The notes under the pieces: generated by a model | The model's database searches: none | Seen by the model: only the letters and a program-made list of their open reading frames with translations | What the model was told of the DNA's origin: nothing | Made by a program: the position numbers and the translations under genes | Shown here: positions 33,046 through 40,244 of the stretch, piece after piece | Position numbering within the stretch: the first letter of the stretch is position 1 | Layout of the letters: each line of letters begins with the position of its first letter | Origin: Fulvivirga imtechensis AK7 | GTDB lineage: Bacteria > Bacteroidota > Bacteroidia > Cytophagales > Cyclobacteriaceae | Reading direction: 5' to 3' | Assembly (NCBI RefSeq): GCF_000331535.1 | Contig: NZ_AMZN01000022.1 | Span: 1-41,985, forward strand | DNA: 41,985 nucleotides

Positions 33046-33777
33046 ATGAGAACACCACTAAGCATTAAAGAAATGAACCTGCTCCTGAACAGGGAGCTGT
33101 CTGAAGCGAATACCGTACTGGATAAATTCGTTTATAGCTGTTCTCATGATCTTAAAGGACCACTGGCATCTATTAAGGGGTTGATCCGTTTAGCAGAGAA
33201 ATCCTCCAGAAATGATGTAACGGATGAATGCCTGCACCTGATCAACGAAAGTGTGGTGCGCATGGATAATTTCATCAAATCGCTTGAAAGCTTCGTGGCC
33301 AACGCCAGGGGCCCTGTATTGAAAAATGAAGTAGACCTGCTTGGCATCATCAATCGTATTTTAGAAGAGAGAGTAGAGCATGCAAAGATCCACAAGATCA
33401 AGCTGCGGGTAAGGGTTAAGCAAATGCAAAAATTCTACTCTGATGACGCGAGGCTTAATGTAATACTGCACAACCTTATCGAAAATGCCATCAACTATCA
33501 GGACATGAAGAAGACTGAGAAATTTGTAGATATAGAGGTAAAGGTTAGCACAGAGCAGGCGCAAATAGAAATATGTGATAACGGAGAGGGAATAGCCAAA
33601 GAGGCTATGTCTGATATTTTCAAAATGTTTTATCGCTCTTCAGAAGCCTCCAGAGGGTCAGGCCTTGGTCTTTATATAGTTCAGGAAGCGGTTACCAAGC
33701 TGAGAGGAGAGATCTCTGTGGCCTCTTCAAAGGGCGTAGGAAGCAATTTTGTGGTGAAAATTCCAAATACCAAATAA
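33046..33777 (+). CDS. Short soluble histidine kinase without a sensor domain
   Basis: A 243-residue protein starting at ATG 33046, made almost only of the catalytic core. HisKA has His34 in YSCSHDLKGPLASIKGL; HATPase has LHNLIENAINY (N box), ICDNGEGIA (G1) and GSGLGLYIVQEAV (G2). Only about 25 residues precede the H box, so input must come from another protein. Its core is close to that of the 27217 hybrid, which suggests duplication. It may act in the network encoded upstream. Confidence 0.9.
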   Translation: MRTPLSIKEMNLLLNRELSEANTVLDKFVYSCSHDLKGPLASIKGLIRLAEKSSRNDVTDECLHLINESVVRMDNFIKSLESFVANARGPVLKNEVDLLGIINRILEERVEHAKIHKIKLRVRVKQMQKFYSDDARLNVILHNLIENAINYQDMKKTEKFVDIEVKVSTEQAQIEICDNGEGIAKEAMSDIFKMFYRSSEASRGSGLGLYIVQEAVTKLRGEISVASSKGVGSNFVVKIPNTK

Positions 33778-33816
33778 TTTTTTAACACTAAAATTTTTTA
33801 AACTCTAAGATCAAAA

Positions 33817-34389
33817 ATGAAAAAGTTAGTACTCGGTTTTTTAGTATCATTAACATTTACAGCCTGCGACATCCAGATAGACTCTCCTTTTGATCTGGAT
33901 GGAGAGAAGGTCTATATTATAAAAGAGGGAGCTCATGAATCCAACCGGACCCCAAAACCATTTGATAAAAAAGCCATGAGCTTTGCCGCAAAATTTGATA
34001 AAAGCGCTATCTATGAAACACAAATAGAAGAAAATCAGGCTGATATAAATAAGCTACTGGGCTTCTCAGACTGTAATAATCACCATCAGGATAACAGCGC
34101 CAGGTTTGGATGGAGATGGTATAACGAGCAGCTCGAGATACATGCTTATTGCTATGTAAATGGCAACCGAACCATCAAATACATTACCAGTGTCTCATTA
34201 GATCAAATGAATGATTATAAAATTGAAATCGTAGATAACAAGTACGTTTTTACAGTTAACAATACTGTCCGGGTGGAGGTAAATAAAAATGCTAACTGCT
34301 CAGGGGGTATCAATTACATGTTGTTTCCTTACTTCGGAGGTGATGAGACTGCACCGCATGACATTAGCGTGACAGTGCATATGGACTAA
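33817..34389 (+). CDS. Lipoprotein of unknown function
   Basis: A 190-residue protein: signal MKKLVLGFLVSLTFTAC with the putative lipidated Cys17 (FTAC, a slightly atypical -3 residue). The mature domain is beta-rich (ARFGWRWYNEQLEIHAYCYV, YKIEIVDNKYVFTVNNTVR), a jelly-roll-like pattern with paired Asn/His residues (CNNHHQDN). No family recognised. Its stop overlaps that of the convergent methyltransferase gene by 4 nt, and its terminator lies inside that gene. Confidence 0.75.
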   Translation: MKKLVLGFLVSLTFTACDIQIDSPFDLDGEKVYIIKEGAHESNRTPKPFDKKAMSFAAKFDKSAIYETQIEENQADINKLLGFSDCNNHHQDNSARFGWRWYNEQLEIHAYCYVNGNRTIKYITSVSLDQMNDYKIEIVDNKYVFTVNNTVRVEVNKNANCSGGINYMLFPYFGGDETAPHDISVTVHMD

Positions 34390-35099
34390 AACCAGCAAAC
34401 GATCTGCCATCTGAAGGCCCACATCCATCGGATACTATAATTTTCGATGGATGTTTTTTTCATAATAGATTCTATTTCCGACTGGTGAAATGAACGAAGA
34501 ACGGAAACAGCGGCATCATTGCGCACCATCTCTGATCTGGAAAATGCCGCAGTCAGCATTTTGATGCTATGATAGGCAAACCAATGGCGGTGCAGGTCAT
34601 TGATTACCATTCCCAATGATGCTTGCATTCGTAGCTGACCGAAGAGCGCAGCCAACTGCTCATTGGTAAAGTGATGGGTAAACAAAGTAGAGGTTACAAC
34701 ATCAAACGACAGTGCTTTAAACTCATCAGAGAAAATGTTGATAGCCTTATAACTTATTTCAGGATATTCCCTGGTATTTTTTTCAGCAAAGGCCACAATG
34801 TTGGGGTTGGCGTCAATGCCGATCAGCTCGATGTCCAGCTTTTTTTTCCGACCCCACCTGGCAATAAGCTTAAGCATATCGCCACCTCCACAACCCAGGT
34901 CTACTATTTTCAGCTTCCTGATGGGTAGCGCTGCGTTTGTCACCAGCCTGTTAAGCCCGCTTATAGTCACCTGATTGCCACCAAGCCATTTATTGATCAC
35001 CTCCAGCTCACGCAAAGTCTGATCGATCACCTCTCCGGAGCTCTCCAGGTCGTCCATCAGTTCGGCTTCGTTGCTTCGGGATGCAAATTTTGATGCCAT
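34386..35099 (-). CDS. SAM-dependent methyltransferase of the type III PKS cluster
   Basis: A 237-residue class I methyltransferase. Motif I is VDLGCGGGDMLKL, and the acidic end of strand two is in IGIDANPN. The later motif is FDVVTSTLFTHHFTNEQL. The start is the ATG at 35099, which shares one base with the PKS stop (TGATG), so translation is coupled; a TTG 6 nt upstream is less likely. It probably methylates the polyketide product on O or C. The substrate cannot be read from sequence. Its 3' end contains a terminator for the opposing lipoprotein gene. Confidence 0.88.
   Translation of the reverse strand: MASKFASRSNEAELMDDLESSGEVIDQTLRELEVINKWLGGNQVTISGLNRLVTNAALPIRKLKIVDLGCGGGDMLKLIARWGRKKKLDIELIGIDANPNIVAFAEKNTREYPEISYKAINIFSDEFKALSFDVVTSTLFTHHFTNEQLAALFGQLRMQASLGMVINDLHRHWFAYHSIKMLTAAFSRSEMVRNDAAVSVLRSFHQSEIESIMKKTSIENYSIRWMWAFRWQIVCWF
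34422..34460 (+). terminator. Terminator of the lipoprotein gene embedded in the methyltransferase CDS
   Basis: CATCCATCG (34422-34430) pairs perfectly with CGATGGATG (34445-34453) around a 14-nt loop and is followed by seven T residues (34454-34460). It serves the plus-strand lipoprotein gene ending at 34389, yet lies entirely within the coding sequence of the convergent methyltransferase. Confidence 0.82.
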
Positions 35100-36190
35100 C
35101 AGCAATAGTTTATAGTTAGCAGCATACTTTCCAGTGTGAGGCCGGGACCAAAGGCTAGTCCCAGTATGTTTTTTCCTTCATCGCTCTTTTGCAGGCGCTC
35201 ATAAATTAATTTCAGCACAAATAACACAGTAGGGGACGACATGTTTCCGAAGCCTGCCAATACTTCATGGGCGGCAAAATTTTCCGTTTTGCTTATACCC
35301 AGCTCATTCTCTATCACCTGCAGTATTCTTTTTCCACCCGGGTGGATGGCATAATAATCAAATTTTTCGATCCCGGATCGTACTTTGAGTTTTTGTACTA
35401 ATGATTGTATTCCTGATTCTATACAGTCAGGGACATAAGCCGACAGCCGCATCTCGAATCCAAAGTCACCAATTTTCCAGGCCATGTCATCATGCCCGTT
35501 GCGATAAAGATCGTTATAAAAAGCACTTGTTTTCAAATTGATCCCCGGTTCCGGCTTTCCTTTTACCAACAGGGCAGCAGCCCCATCGCCAAAAAGTGCA
35601 TTTGAGAGCAGATAGTCTTCTGTTTTTTCCTTTTGGAAGTGAATACTGCACAACTCCACACATACTACCAGCACCTGTGCTTCTTCGTTTGCCGTACATA
35701 TGGCATTGGCAACTTTTAGGGCGTTAAATGCAGCATAACACCCCATAAAATGTATTCCGGTCCTTTCCACATGAGTATTTAGCCCTAACAGGTCTACGAG
35801 CTCTATATCCAGACCGGGAGCATACATACCTGTACAGCTTACTGTGATCAGGTGTGTTACCGCCTTGGCAGGTGTGTTGTGTAGCGCCTCTTTGGCGGCC
35901 CGCTGGCACAAGGGAAGTGCCTCTTGCTGAAACAACCGCATACGCAGGCCTGTTGACGGAAATGGCTCCAGTGCGTCATTGTCTGGGTAGAATGTATTTT
36001 GAATAGGGGACTTATAATCTTCTATGACGGAATATCTGGATCTTATCCCGGCAGCACGGTAAAGCACCCTGAGCTCCTTCGCCTCAGAAGGGCTTAATTG
36101 GTGTGCCTTGGTCATAAACTGAAGTACTTCTTGCTGATTAACCTGATGGTCGGGGTTAGCCGTTCCTATAGATGTTATATATGAGCTCAT
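35099..36190 (-). CDS. Type III polyketide synthase (chalcone/stilbene synthase-like)
   Basis: A 363-residue condensing enzyme that extends a CoA-linked starter with malonyl-CoA and cyclises the product. The catalytic triad is complete: Cys151 in GIHFMGCYAAFNAL, His283 in YAIHPGGKRIL, Asn316 in GFGNMSSPT. The C-terminal LAFGPGLTLESMLL matches the family's GFGPG loop. Length is usual for bacterial members. It is coupled to a methyltransferase downstream and is divergent, by 54 bp, from a UbiA prenyltransferase gene, suggesting a methylated and prenylated phenol, pyrone or resorcinol. The starter unit is unknown. Confidence 0.94.
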   Translation of the reverse strand: MSSYITSIGTANPDHQVNQQEVLQFMTKAHQLSPSEAKELRVLYRAAGIRSRYSVIEDYKSPIQNTFYPDNDALEPFPSTGLRMRLFQQEALPLCQRAAKEALHNTPAKAVTHLITVSCTGMYAPGLDIELVDLLGLNTHVERTGIHFMGCYAAFNALKVANAICTANEEAQVLVVCVELCSIHFQKEKTEDYLLSNALFGDGAAALLVKGKPEPGINLKTSAFYNDLYRNGHDDMAWKIGDFGFEMRLSAYVPDCIESGIQSLVQKLKVRSGIEKFDYYAIHPGGKRILQVIENELGISKTENFAAHEVLAGFGNMSSPTVLFVLKLIYERLQKSDEGKNILGLAFGPGLTLESMLLTINYC

Positions 36191-36244
36191 TTACTCAATA
36201 ATAATAAATTAAAAATTGATAACTTGGGACAAACCACTATCAAT
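36191..36244. promoter_or_regulatory. Divergent promoter region of the PKS and UbiA genes
   Basis: The 54-bp AT-rich gap must hold both promoters. Toward the PKS, TTG is followed after 18 nt by TAATTTAT, a partial match to the -33/-7 pattern. Toward UbiA, TAACTTGG resembles the -7 box with one change. The small size implies joint control. Confidence 0.3.
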
Positions 36245-37144
36245 ATGTTTAAAAGATCAACCTGGCTGCACCTGCGGATACCATTCTCATTTTTCTTACT
36301 CCCTGTTTTTTTGTTTGCATTAGCCATTTCTCCAAATATTAATGTTAGCAGGATCATCATTGTTTTCATCAGCTTACATTTTTTTCTCTACCCGGCAAGT
36401 AATGGTTTCAACAGCTATTTTGACAAGGATGAAAAAAGCATAGGCGGATTAAAGCATCCGCCTAAGGTAACAAAGGGGCTTTACTATACGGCCCTGTTTT
36501 TTGATTTCATAGCGATAGTTCTTGGCCTTATGATCAGTTGGGAATTTGCCATCATGCTTTTTGTCTATGGACTGGTATCCAAGGCTTATAGCCATCCAGC
36601 AGTGAGAATTAAGAAGTACCCCTGGCTGAGCTGGTTTATTGCCGGTTTTTTTCAGGGTACTTTCACCTTTCTAATGGCTTATATGGGACTTAATGCATTT
36701 GATTTTATGGTATTCGGTCAATGGCATGTTGTCTTTCCCGGATTGCTTACTTCTATGATACTGTGGGGCTCTTATCCTATGACCCAGATCTATCAGCATG
36801 AGGAGGATGTAAAACGTGGAGATATCACGCTGAGCTACCGGCTTGGGCTGAGAGGGACTTTTTATTTTACAGCCTTTTCTTTTTCAATAGGAGCAGCTAT
36901 GTTTTTCTACTACTTTTTGGAGTACCATCAGGAAAAGTACGCATGGCATTTTATTTTGAGTATGGCTCCGGTCGTTCTGTATTTCGGTTATTGGTATCTG
37001 CGTGTGCATAAGGATGCTTCCAAAGCGGATTATTCGCACACCATGCGACTTAATACTGTGTCTGCATTATGCCTGAATATATTCTTCATCTGGTTTTTTC
37101 TTGACAGTAGTCAGGTGCTGCAGGCTTTAAAGGCGGGATATTAG
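36245..37144 (+). CDS. UbiA-family prenyltransferase
   Basis: A 299-residue integral membrane enzyme starting at ATG 36245 (a TTG at 36224 is less likely), with eight or nine hydrophobic helices. The first Asp-rich motif is NGFNSYFDKDEKSIGG (Asn56, Asp60, Asp62). The second lies in YPMTQIYQHEEDVKRGDITLS. Both bind the magnesium-diphosphate of an isoprenoid donor. The motifs deviate from NDxxDxxxD in the way I recall for Bacteroidota relatives. Its divergent position next to the type III PKS suggests it prenylates the polyketide. A quinone, heme or chlorophyll role is less likely from context. Confidence 0.87.
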   Translation: MFKRSTWLHLRIPFSFFLLPVFLFALAISPNINVSRIIIVFISLHFFLYPASNGFNSYFDKDEKSIGGLKHPPKVTKGLYYTALFFDFIAIVLGLMISWEFAIMLFVYGLVSKAYSHPAVRIKKYPWLSWFIAGFFQGTFTFLMAYMGLNAFDFMVFGQWHVVFPGLLTSMILWGSYPMTQIYQHEEDVKRGDITLSYRLGLRGTFYFTAFSFSIGAAMFFYYFLEYHQEKYAWHFILSMAPVVLYFGYWYLRVHKDASKADYSHTMRLNTVSALCLNIFFIWFFLDSSQVLQALKAGY

Positions 37145-37320
37145 GTGAGCGGTGAGTTGTAAGCCCGAAGACCGAAGCCATCCCCGAATTCAAGTCGGCA
37201 ATCGGCAATTTTTTAGTCTTTAGTCGTGAGTCTTGAGTGGAAGACGAGTTTGCATCGAAACCACGCGAACTACTCTCCTCCCGGGAGGAGATACAGAGGT
37301 GGGTAAGGGAGTCGGAAGTT
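37144..37320. repeat. Dispersed repeat, copy 2, with heptad tracts
   Basis: 37197-37319 is a 123-bp unit that recurs 301 bp downstream with one mismatch. It contains the CTCCTCCCGGGAGGAG palindrome shared with 18558-18614. Tracts with 7-bp period surround it: GGTGAGC/GGTGAGT (37144-37157), CCGAAGA/CCGAAGC (37165-37178), GTCGGCA/ATCGGCA (37194-37207) and AGTCTTT/AGTCGTG/AGTCTTG (37215-37235). The short ORFs that cross it are in several frames and follow the repeat, so they are not genes. Confidence 0.88.
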
Positions 37321-37392
37321 CACCCTTCTGTTCTTCGGGCATCTTCCCAGGCCGGGGAGACTTTAGCGATGAGGTTCGGTGCTCTTCAGTTT

Positions 37393-37432
37393 GTCCACCT
37401 CCGGCCTTTGGCCACCTCCGCCAGCGGAGGAC
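37393..37432. repeat. GC-rich palindromic element between the direct repeats
   Basis: CCTCCGC (37415-37421) pairs with GCGGAGG (37424-37430) around a 2-nt loop. GGCC-TTT-GGCC lies just before it, and GTCC (37393-37396) can close with GGAC (37429-37432). This GC-rich block contrasts with the AT-rich flanks and looks like another dispersed palindromic repeat inserted between the two 123-bp copies. Confidence 0.6.
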
Positions 37433-37497
37433 AGTGCTAATAAAGTTACGATAATTTGATTTAGCATTTTCCCGAGGACAAGTTGGCAATCGGCAAG

Positions 37498-37632
37498 GGC
37501 AATCGGCAATTTTTTAGTCTTTAGTCGTGAGTCTTGAGTGGAAGACGAGTTTGCATCGAAACCACGCGAACTACTCTCCTCCCGGGAGGAGATACAGAGG
37601 TGGGTTAGGGAGTCGGAAGTCCGAAGTCGGAA
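37498..37632. repeat. Dispersed repeat, copy 3, with heptad tract
   Basis: 37498-37620 matches 37197-37319 at 122 of 123 positions; the only difference is A to T in the GGGTAAGGG segment. It is followed by GTCGGAA/GTCCGAA/GTCGGAA (37612-37632), again a 7-bp period, and preceded by a partly duplicated CGGCAA tract. The near identity shows a recent duplication of about 300 bp or recent gene-conversion-like copying. Confidence 0.9.
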
Positions 37633-37714
37633 GAACGGTCAATTGTTATGGTTGGTGCTTCTGCCTACTGATTTATTGTTTGCTTGCTGCTTGTAGCTAT
37701 AATGGTATTAAAAT

Positions 37715-37738
37715 TAAAAAGCCCCCGAAAATCGGGGG
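37715..37738 (-). terminator. Terminator of the YodC-like gene
   Basis: CCCCCGA (37722-37728) pairs with TCGGGGG (37732-37738) around an AAA loop. On the minus strand the stem is followed by a C and a T-rich run toward 37715. It begins 7 nt after the stop of the small gene at 37745-37927. Confidence 0.82.
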
Positions 37739-37744
37739 ACTTTA

Positions 37745-37927
37745 TTAACTCGCTTTTAAAAGTTTATCTTGTTTTAATTTGTAGGTCCTGATCTCTTTCT
37801 TCTCTAAATCAAACCAGGCACATTCCACTAAGTAAGAGCTTTTATCTTTGATGTACTTCAAGACTTCCATCACTTTTCCATCTCTTCGATTCTTCACCCG
37901 CTCTCCTTTCTTAAAGAGTCTTTTCAT
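37745..37927 (-). CDS. YodC-like (DUF2158-type) small protein
   Basis: A 60-residue soluble protein from ATG 37927 (MKRLFKKGERVKNRRDGKVM). FKKGERVKNRRDGKVMEVL followed by a beta-strand with CAWFD matches the pattern of YodC-like small beta-barrel domains (GDxVxLKSGGPxMTV ... CxWFD), although the Gly-Gly-Pro turn is altered to DGK. Function in this family is not established. It is a single gene with its own terminator, between the repeat region and the protease gene. Confidence 0.7.
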   Translation of the reverse strand: MKRLFKKGERVKNRRDGKVMEVLKYIKDKSSYLVECAWFDLEKKEIRTYKLKQDKLLKAS

Positions 37928-38031
37928 AGGCAATTCCAACTATTTTAATTCAAAGATCTTGTTCTTTAGTTACTATAAGTATACGAAATTTTTCTAACCT
38001 TGGATGCATAAAACGAAATTTTATATGGCTT

Positions 38032-39540
38032 TTATGACAATCCCAACGCATAATAGTAAGTGCCAGGTGTATTTTCGTATACTCCCTCTATCAGGATGCC
38101 TCCCTCCTTACCTTCCAGTGTTTTAACAACATCTTCTTTTGACTTCACGGCCTTACCATCAATTTTTGTTATGATAAACCCGGCACGCATATCGGTAGAT
38201 TTCCTGATGAGGCCGGGGCGAAGCGACTTTACGCGTACTCCGGAGTTGATATTGAGCTTTTTAAGTGTTTCTTTATCCACAGATTCAAGCTCGGCCCCTA
38301 GTTTGGTCAATACCTCTTTTCGTTCTACTTTTACGATTTCAGTAGTGCCCTCCCGGTTCTTTAATGTAACAGTATGCTCTTTTTCCTGACCCCCACGGTT
38401 TACAGTAACCTTTATCTTATCACCAGGTCTTTTACTACCAATGTACCCGATCAATTGAGCAGTGTTGTTAATATCTCTGCCATCAATAGCCACAATTACG
38501 TCTCCTTCTTTTACTCCTGCGTCTCTGGCTCCGCTTGAAGGATCAACACCCATTACATATGCTCCGGAGATAACTTTAAGATCCTGATCTTCCATCAGTT
38601 TCTTAGTTACATTTTGGATCTGTACACCCAGCCAGCCTCGCTGTACAGTACCATAAGCCATCAGGTCTTCTACTACCTTGCTCACAATATTAGATGGTAC
38701 CGCAAATGAGTAACCGGAGTACGAGCCTGTGGGACTGGCAATTGCCGTGTTAATACCGATCAGGTCACCATTAAGGTTGACTAATGCTCCTCCGCTGTTT
38801 CCGGGGTTAACGGCAGCATCGGTTTGAATAAAAGATTCAATAGCTGTTGTCAGGTTATCACCGGTAATATTTTCACTTTGAAGTATGCCGATGCTTCTTC
38901 CTTTGGCACTGATAATGCCAGCGGTAACTGTTGAATTCAGATTAAAGGGATTTCCGACTGCTAATACCCATTCTCCTACTCTGGTGGCATCGGAATTCAC
39001 GAATGACAAGTAGGGCAATCCTTTTTCTTCAATTTTGATAAGCGCTATATCTGTGGCCGGATCGGAGCCGATAATCTTAGCGCTGTAGCTTCTGTTGTTA
39101 TGAAGCGTTACATCTATTTCATCGGCATTCGCTATAACGTGGTTGTTCGTAACTATATATCCATCGGAGTTAATGATCACACCACTGCCGCTACCCACCC
39201 GTGGCATTGGCTGTCGTCCATCTTCTCTCAGGAAGGGGCCAAAAAAGTCTCTGAAAGGCTCCGGGATCTGCTGGCGTTGGTCCTGTGCGGTATAGCTATT
39301 AGTTTGCCTGGACGTGATATGCACTACTGTCGGCATTACTTTTTCCGCTGCAGCGGTGAAATCCAGGGGTGCAAACTCTCCTTTTTCATTTTTACTGTAA
39401 ACTGCCTTTATTGCAGGTACGCTATCCACATGCTCCACTTTCAGCACCTTGCTATCATTCAGATCAAAGACCTGAAAAGAGCCTATGGTTAACGCACTGC
39501 CCAGTACTGCGGCAGCAATTAATGCGCTAAATCTTTTCAT
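38032..39540 (-). CDS. Periplasmic serine protease, HtrA/DegQ family
   Basis: A 502-residue exported protease and chaperone for misfolded envelope proteins. The N-terminus (about 5-25) is a signal peptide or anchor. The trypsin-like domain holds His134 (TNNHVIANAD), Asp164 (DPATDIALIKI) and Ser249 (VNPGNSGGALVN). Two PDZ domains follow, at about 300-385 (GAYVMGVDPSSGARDAGVKEG) and about 410-495. The Q-linker region with QDQRQQIPEPFRDFFG corresponds to the LA loop. It lies downstream of the Hsp20 gene in the same direction, so protein-quality-control functions are grouped. Confidence 0.95.
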   Translation of the reverse strand: MKRFSALIAAAVLGSALTIGSFQVFDLNDSKVLKVEHVDSVPAIKAVYSKNEKGEFAPLDFTAAAEKVMPTVVHITSRQTNSYTAQDQRQQIPEPFRDFFGPFLREDGRQPMPRVGSGSGVIINSDGYIVTNNHVIANADEIDVTLHNNRSYSAKIIGSDPATDIALIKIEEKGLPYLSFVNSDATRVGEWVLAVGNPFNLNSTVTAGIISAKGRSIGILQSENITGDNLTTAIESFIQTDAAVNPGNSGGALVNLNGDLIGINTAIASPTGSYSGYSFAVPSNIVSKVVEDLMAYGTVQRGWLGVQIQNVTKKLMEDQDLKVISGAYVMGVDPSSGARDAGVKEGDVIVAIDGRDINNTAQLIGYIGSKRPGDKIKVTVNRGGQEKEHTVTLKNREGTTEIVKVERKEVLTKLGAELESVDKETLKKLNINSGVRVKSLRPGLIRKSTDMRAGFIITKIDGKAVKSKEDVVKTLEGKEGGILIEGVYENTPGTYYYALGLS

Positions 39541-39626
39541 TTTTTAACAATTTTAAGTAAAACATTCATTGACCGGATTGACAATCAAAAGTTTCAAACT
39601 AATTCTGCTGATCCTGAAGGTAAGAT

Positions 39627-39649
39627 GAGCAGGCGCAACCGGCCTGCTC
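39627..39649 (-). terminator. Hairpin between hsp20 and the HtrA gene
   Basis: GAGCAGGC (39627-39634) pairs perfectly with GCCTGCTC (39642-39649) around a 7-nt loop, 8 nt after the Hsp20 stop on the minus strand. Only a poor T-run follows, so it may attenuate rather than end transcription into the protease gene. Confidence 0.5.
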
Positions 39650-39656
39650 GTAAGTT

Positions 39657-40082
39657 TTACGAAATATCGATTACTCTTGATGCTTTTTGCTTGGCTTCTT
39701 CCTTTTTAGGGATCGTAAGCCTCAAAATACCCTCATCGTATTTCGCATTGATCTTGTCGCTTTCTACCGTGTTGGGTAGGGTAAAGGACCTTCTGAAAGC
39801 CTGGTAATTAAACTCTCTTCTGGTATATTGACCTTCTTCACTTTTCTCTTCCTTATCCTCCTTTCGTTCGTAAGAAATAGTCAATGTATTGTTATCTAAT
39901 TCTATTTTAAAATCCTTTTTACTCATACCAGGAGCAGCAACCTCTACCTCAAACTCATTTTTGTTCTCCTTGATATTAACGGCAGGCATACTCGTGGTCC
40001 TCTCTATGTTGGACCAATCATTTCCTAAAAAGTCATTAAAGAAAGTAGGAAACAAATCATTTGATCTTCTAACAAGTGACAT
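39657..40082 (-). CDS. Hsp20/alpha-crystallin small heat-shock protein
   Basis: A 141-residue ATP-independent chaperone that holds unfolding proteins. The N-terminal segment FPTFFNDFLGNDWSN precedes the alpha-crystallin domain (about 33-130): MPAVNIKENKNEFEVEVAAPGMSKKDFKIELDNN (split here by me), then YTRREFNYQAFRRSFTLP, and the hallmark DEGILRLTIPKKE. A strong Shine-Dalgarno (AAGGAGG, 40087-40093) fixes the ATG at 40082. A sigma-54-type promoter lies upstream at 40134-40149, unusual for this family. Confidence 0.95.
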   Translation of the reverse strand: MSLVRRSNDLFPTFFNDFLGNDWSNIERTTSMPAVNIKENKNEFEVEVAAPGMSKKDFKIELDNNTLTISYERKEDKEEKSEEGQYTRREFNYQAFRRSFTLPNTVESDKINAKYDEGILRLTIPKKEEAKQKASRVIDIS

Positions 40083-40086
40083 AATA

Positions 40087-40093
40087 CCTCCTT
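40087..40093 (-). promoter_or_regulatory. Strong Shine-Dalgarno of hsp20
   Basis: On the minus strand AAGGAGG stands 4 nt before the ATG at 40082. It is one of only two perfect sites noted in the window and fits a gene needing high translation during stress. Confidence 0.72.
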
Positions 40094-40133
40094 ATTTAAT
40101 CAGTTTAACATCATTAGTTTTTACTAATAAGAA

Positions 40134-40149
40134 ACAACTCTTGTGCCAG
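40134..40149 (-). promoter_or_regulatory. Sigma-54 -24/-12 promoter of hsp20
   Basis: On the minus strand CTGGCAC-N5-TTGT (written without the shared C: TGGCAC, AAGAG, TTGT) matches the sigma-54 consensus TGGCAC-N5-TTGC with one deviation at the last -12 base. A start near 40122 gives a leader of about 40 nt. No TGTTYC-N5-GRAACA activator site was seen upstream, so its activator would differ from that of the permease. Confidence 0.6.
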
Positions 40150-40214
40150 ACATGATGTGGAGCGCTAAGTATGAAAAAATGACAGTAGAAGGGCTTCCGA
40201 GGTCTTTAAATTTG

Positions 40215-40229
40215 TCAGCCTGAGGCTGA
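40215..40229. repeat. Short perfect hairpin after the YwqK lipoprotein gene
   Basis: TCAGCC-TGA-GGCTGA is a perfect dyad 15 bp long, 16 nt past the stop of the 40245 gene and about 70 bp upstream of the hsp20 -24 element. It could be a weak terminator or an activator site for the hsp20 promoter; the sequence alone does not decide. Confidence 0.4.
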
Positions 40230-40244
40230 AATTAATTTTTAAAA

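Noticed and set aside
37220-37489. 89-codon minus-strand ORF and overlapping plus-strand ORFs
   Set aside because: All follow the repeat sequence in several frames; no start signal and no conserved-protein pattern.
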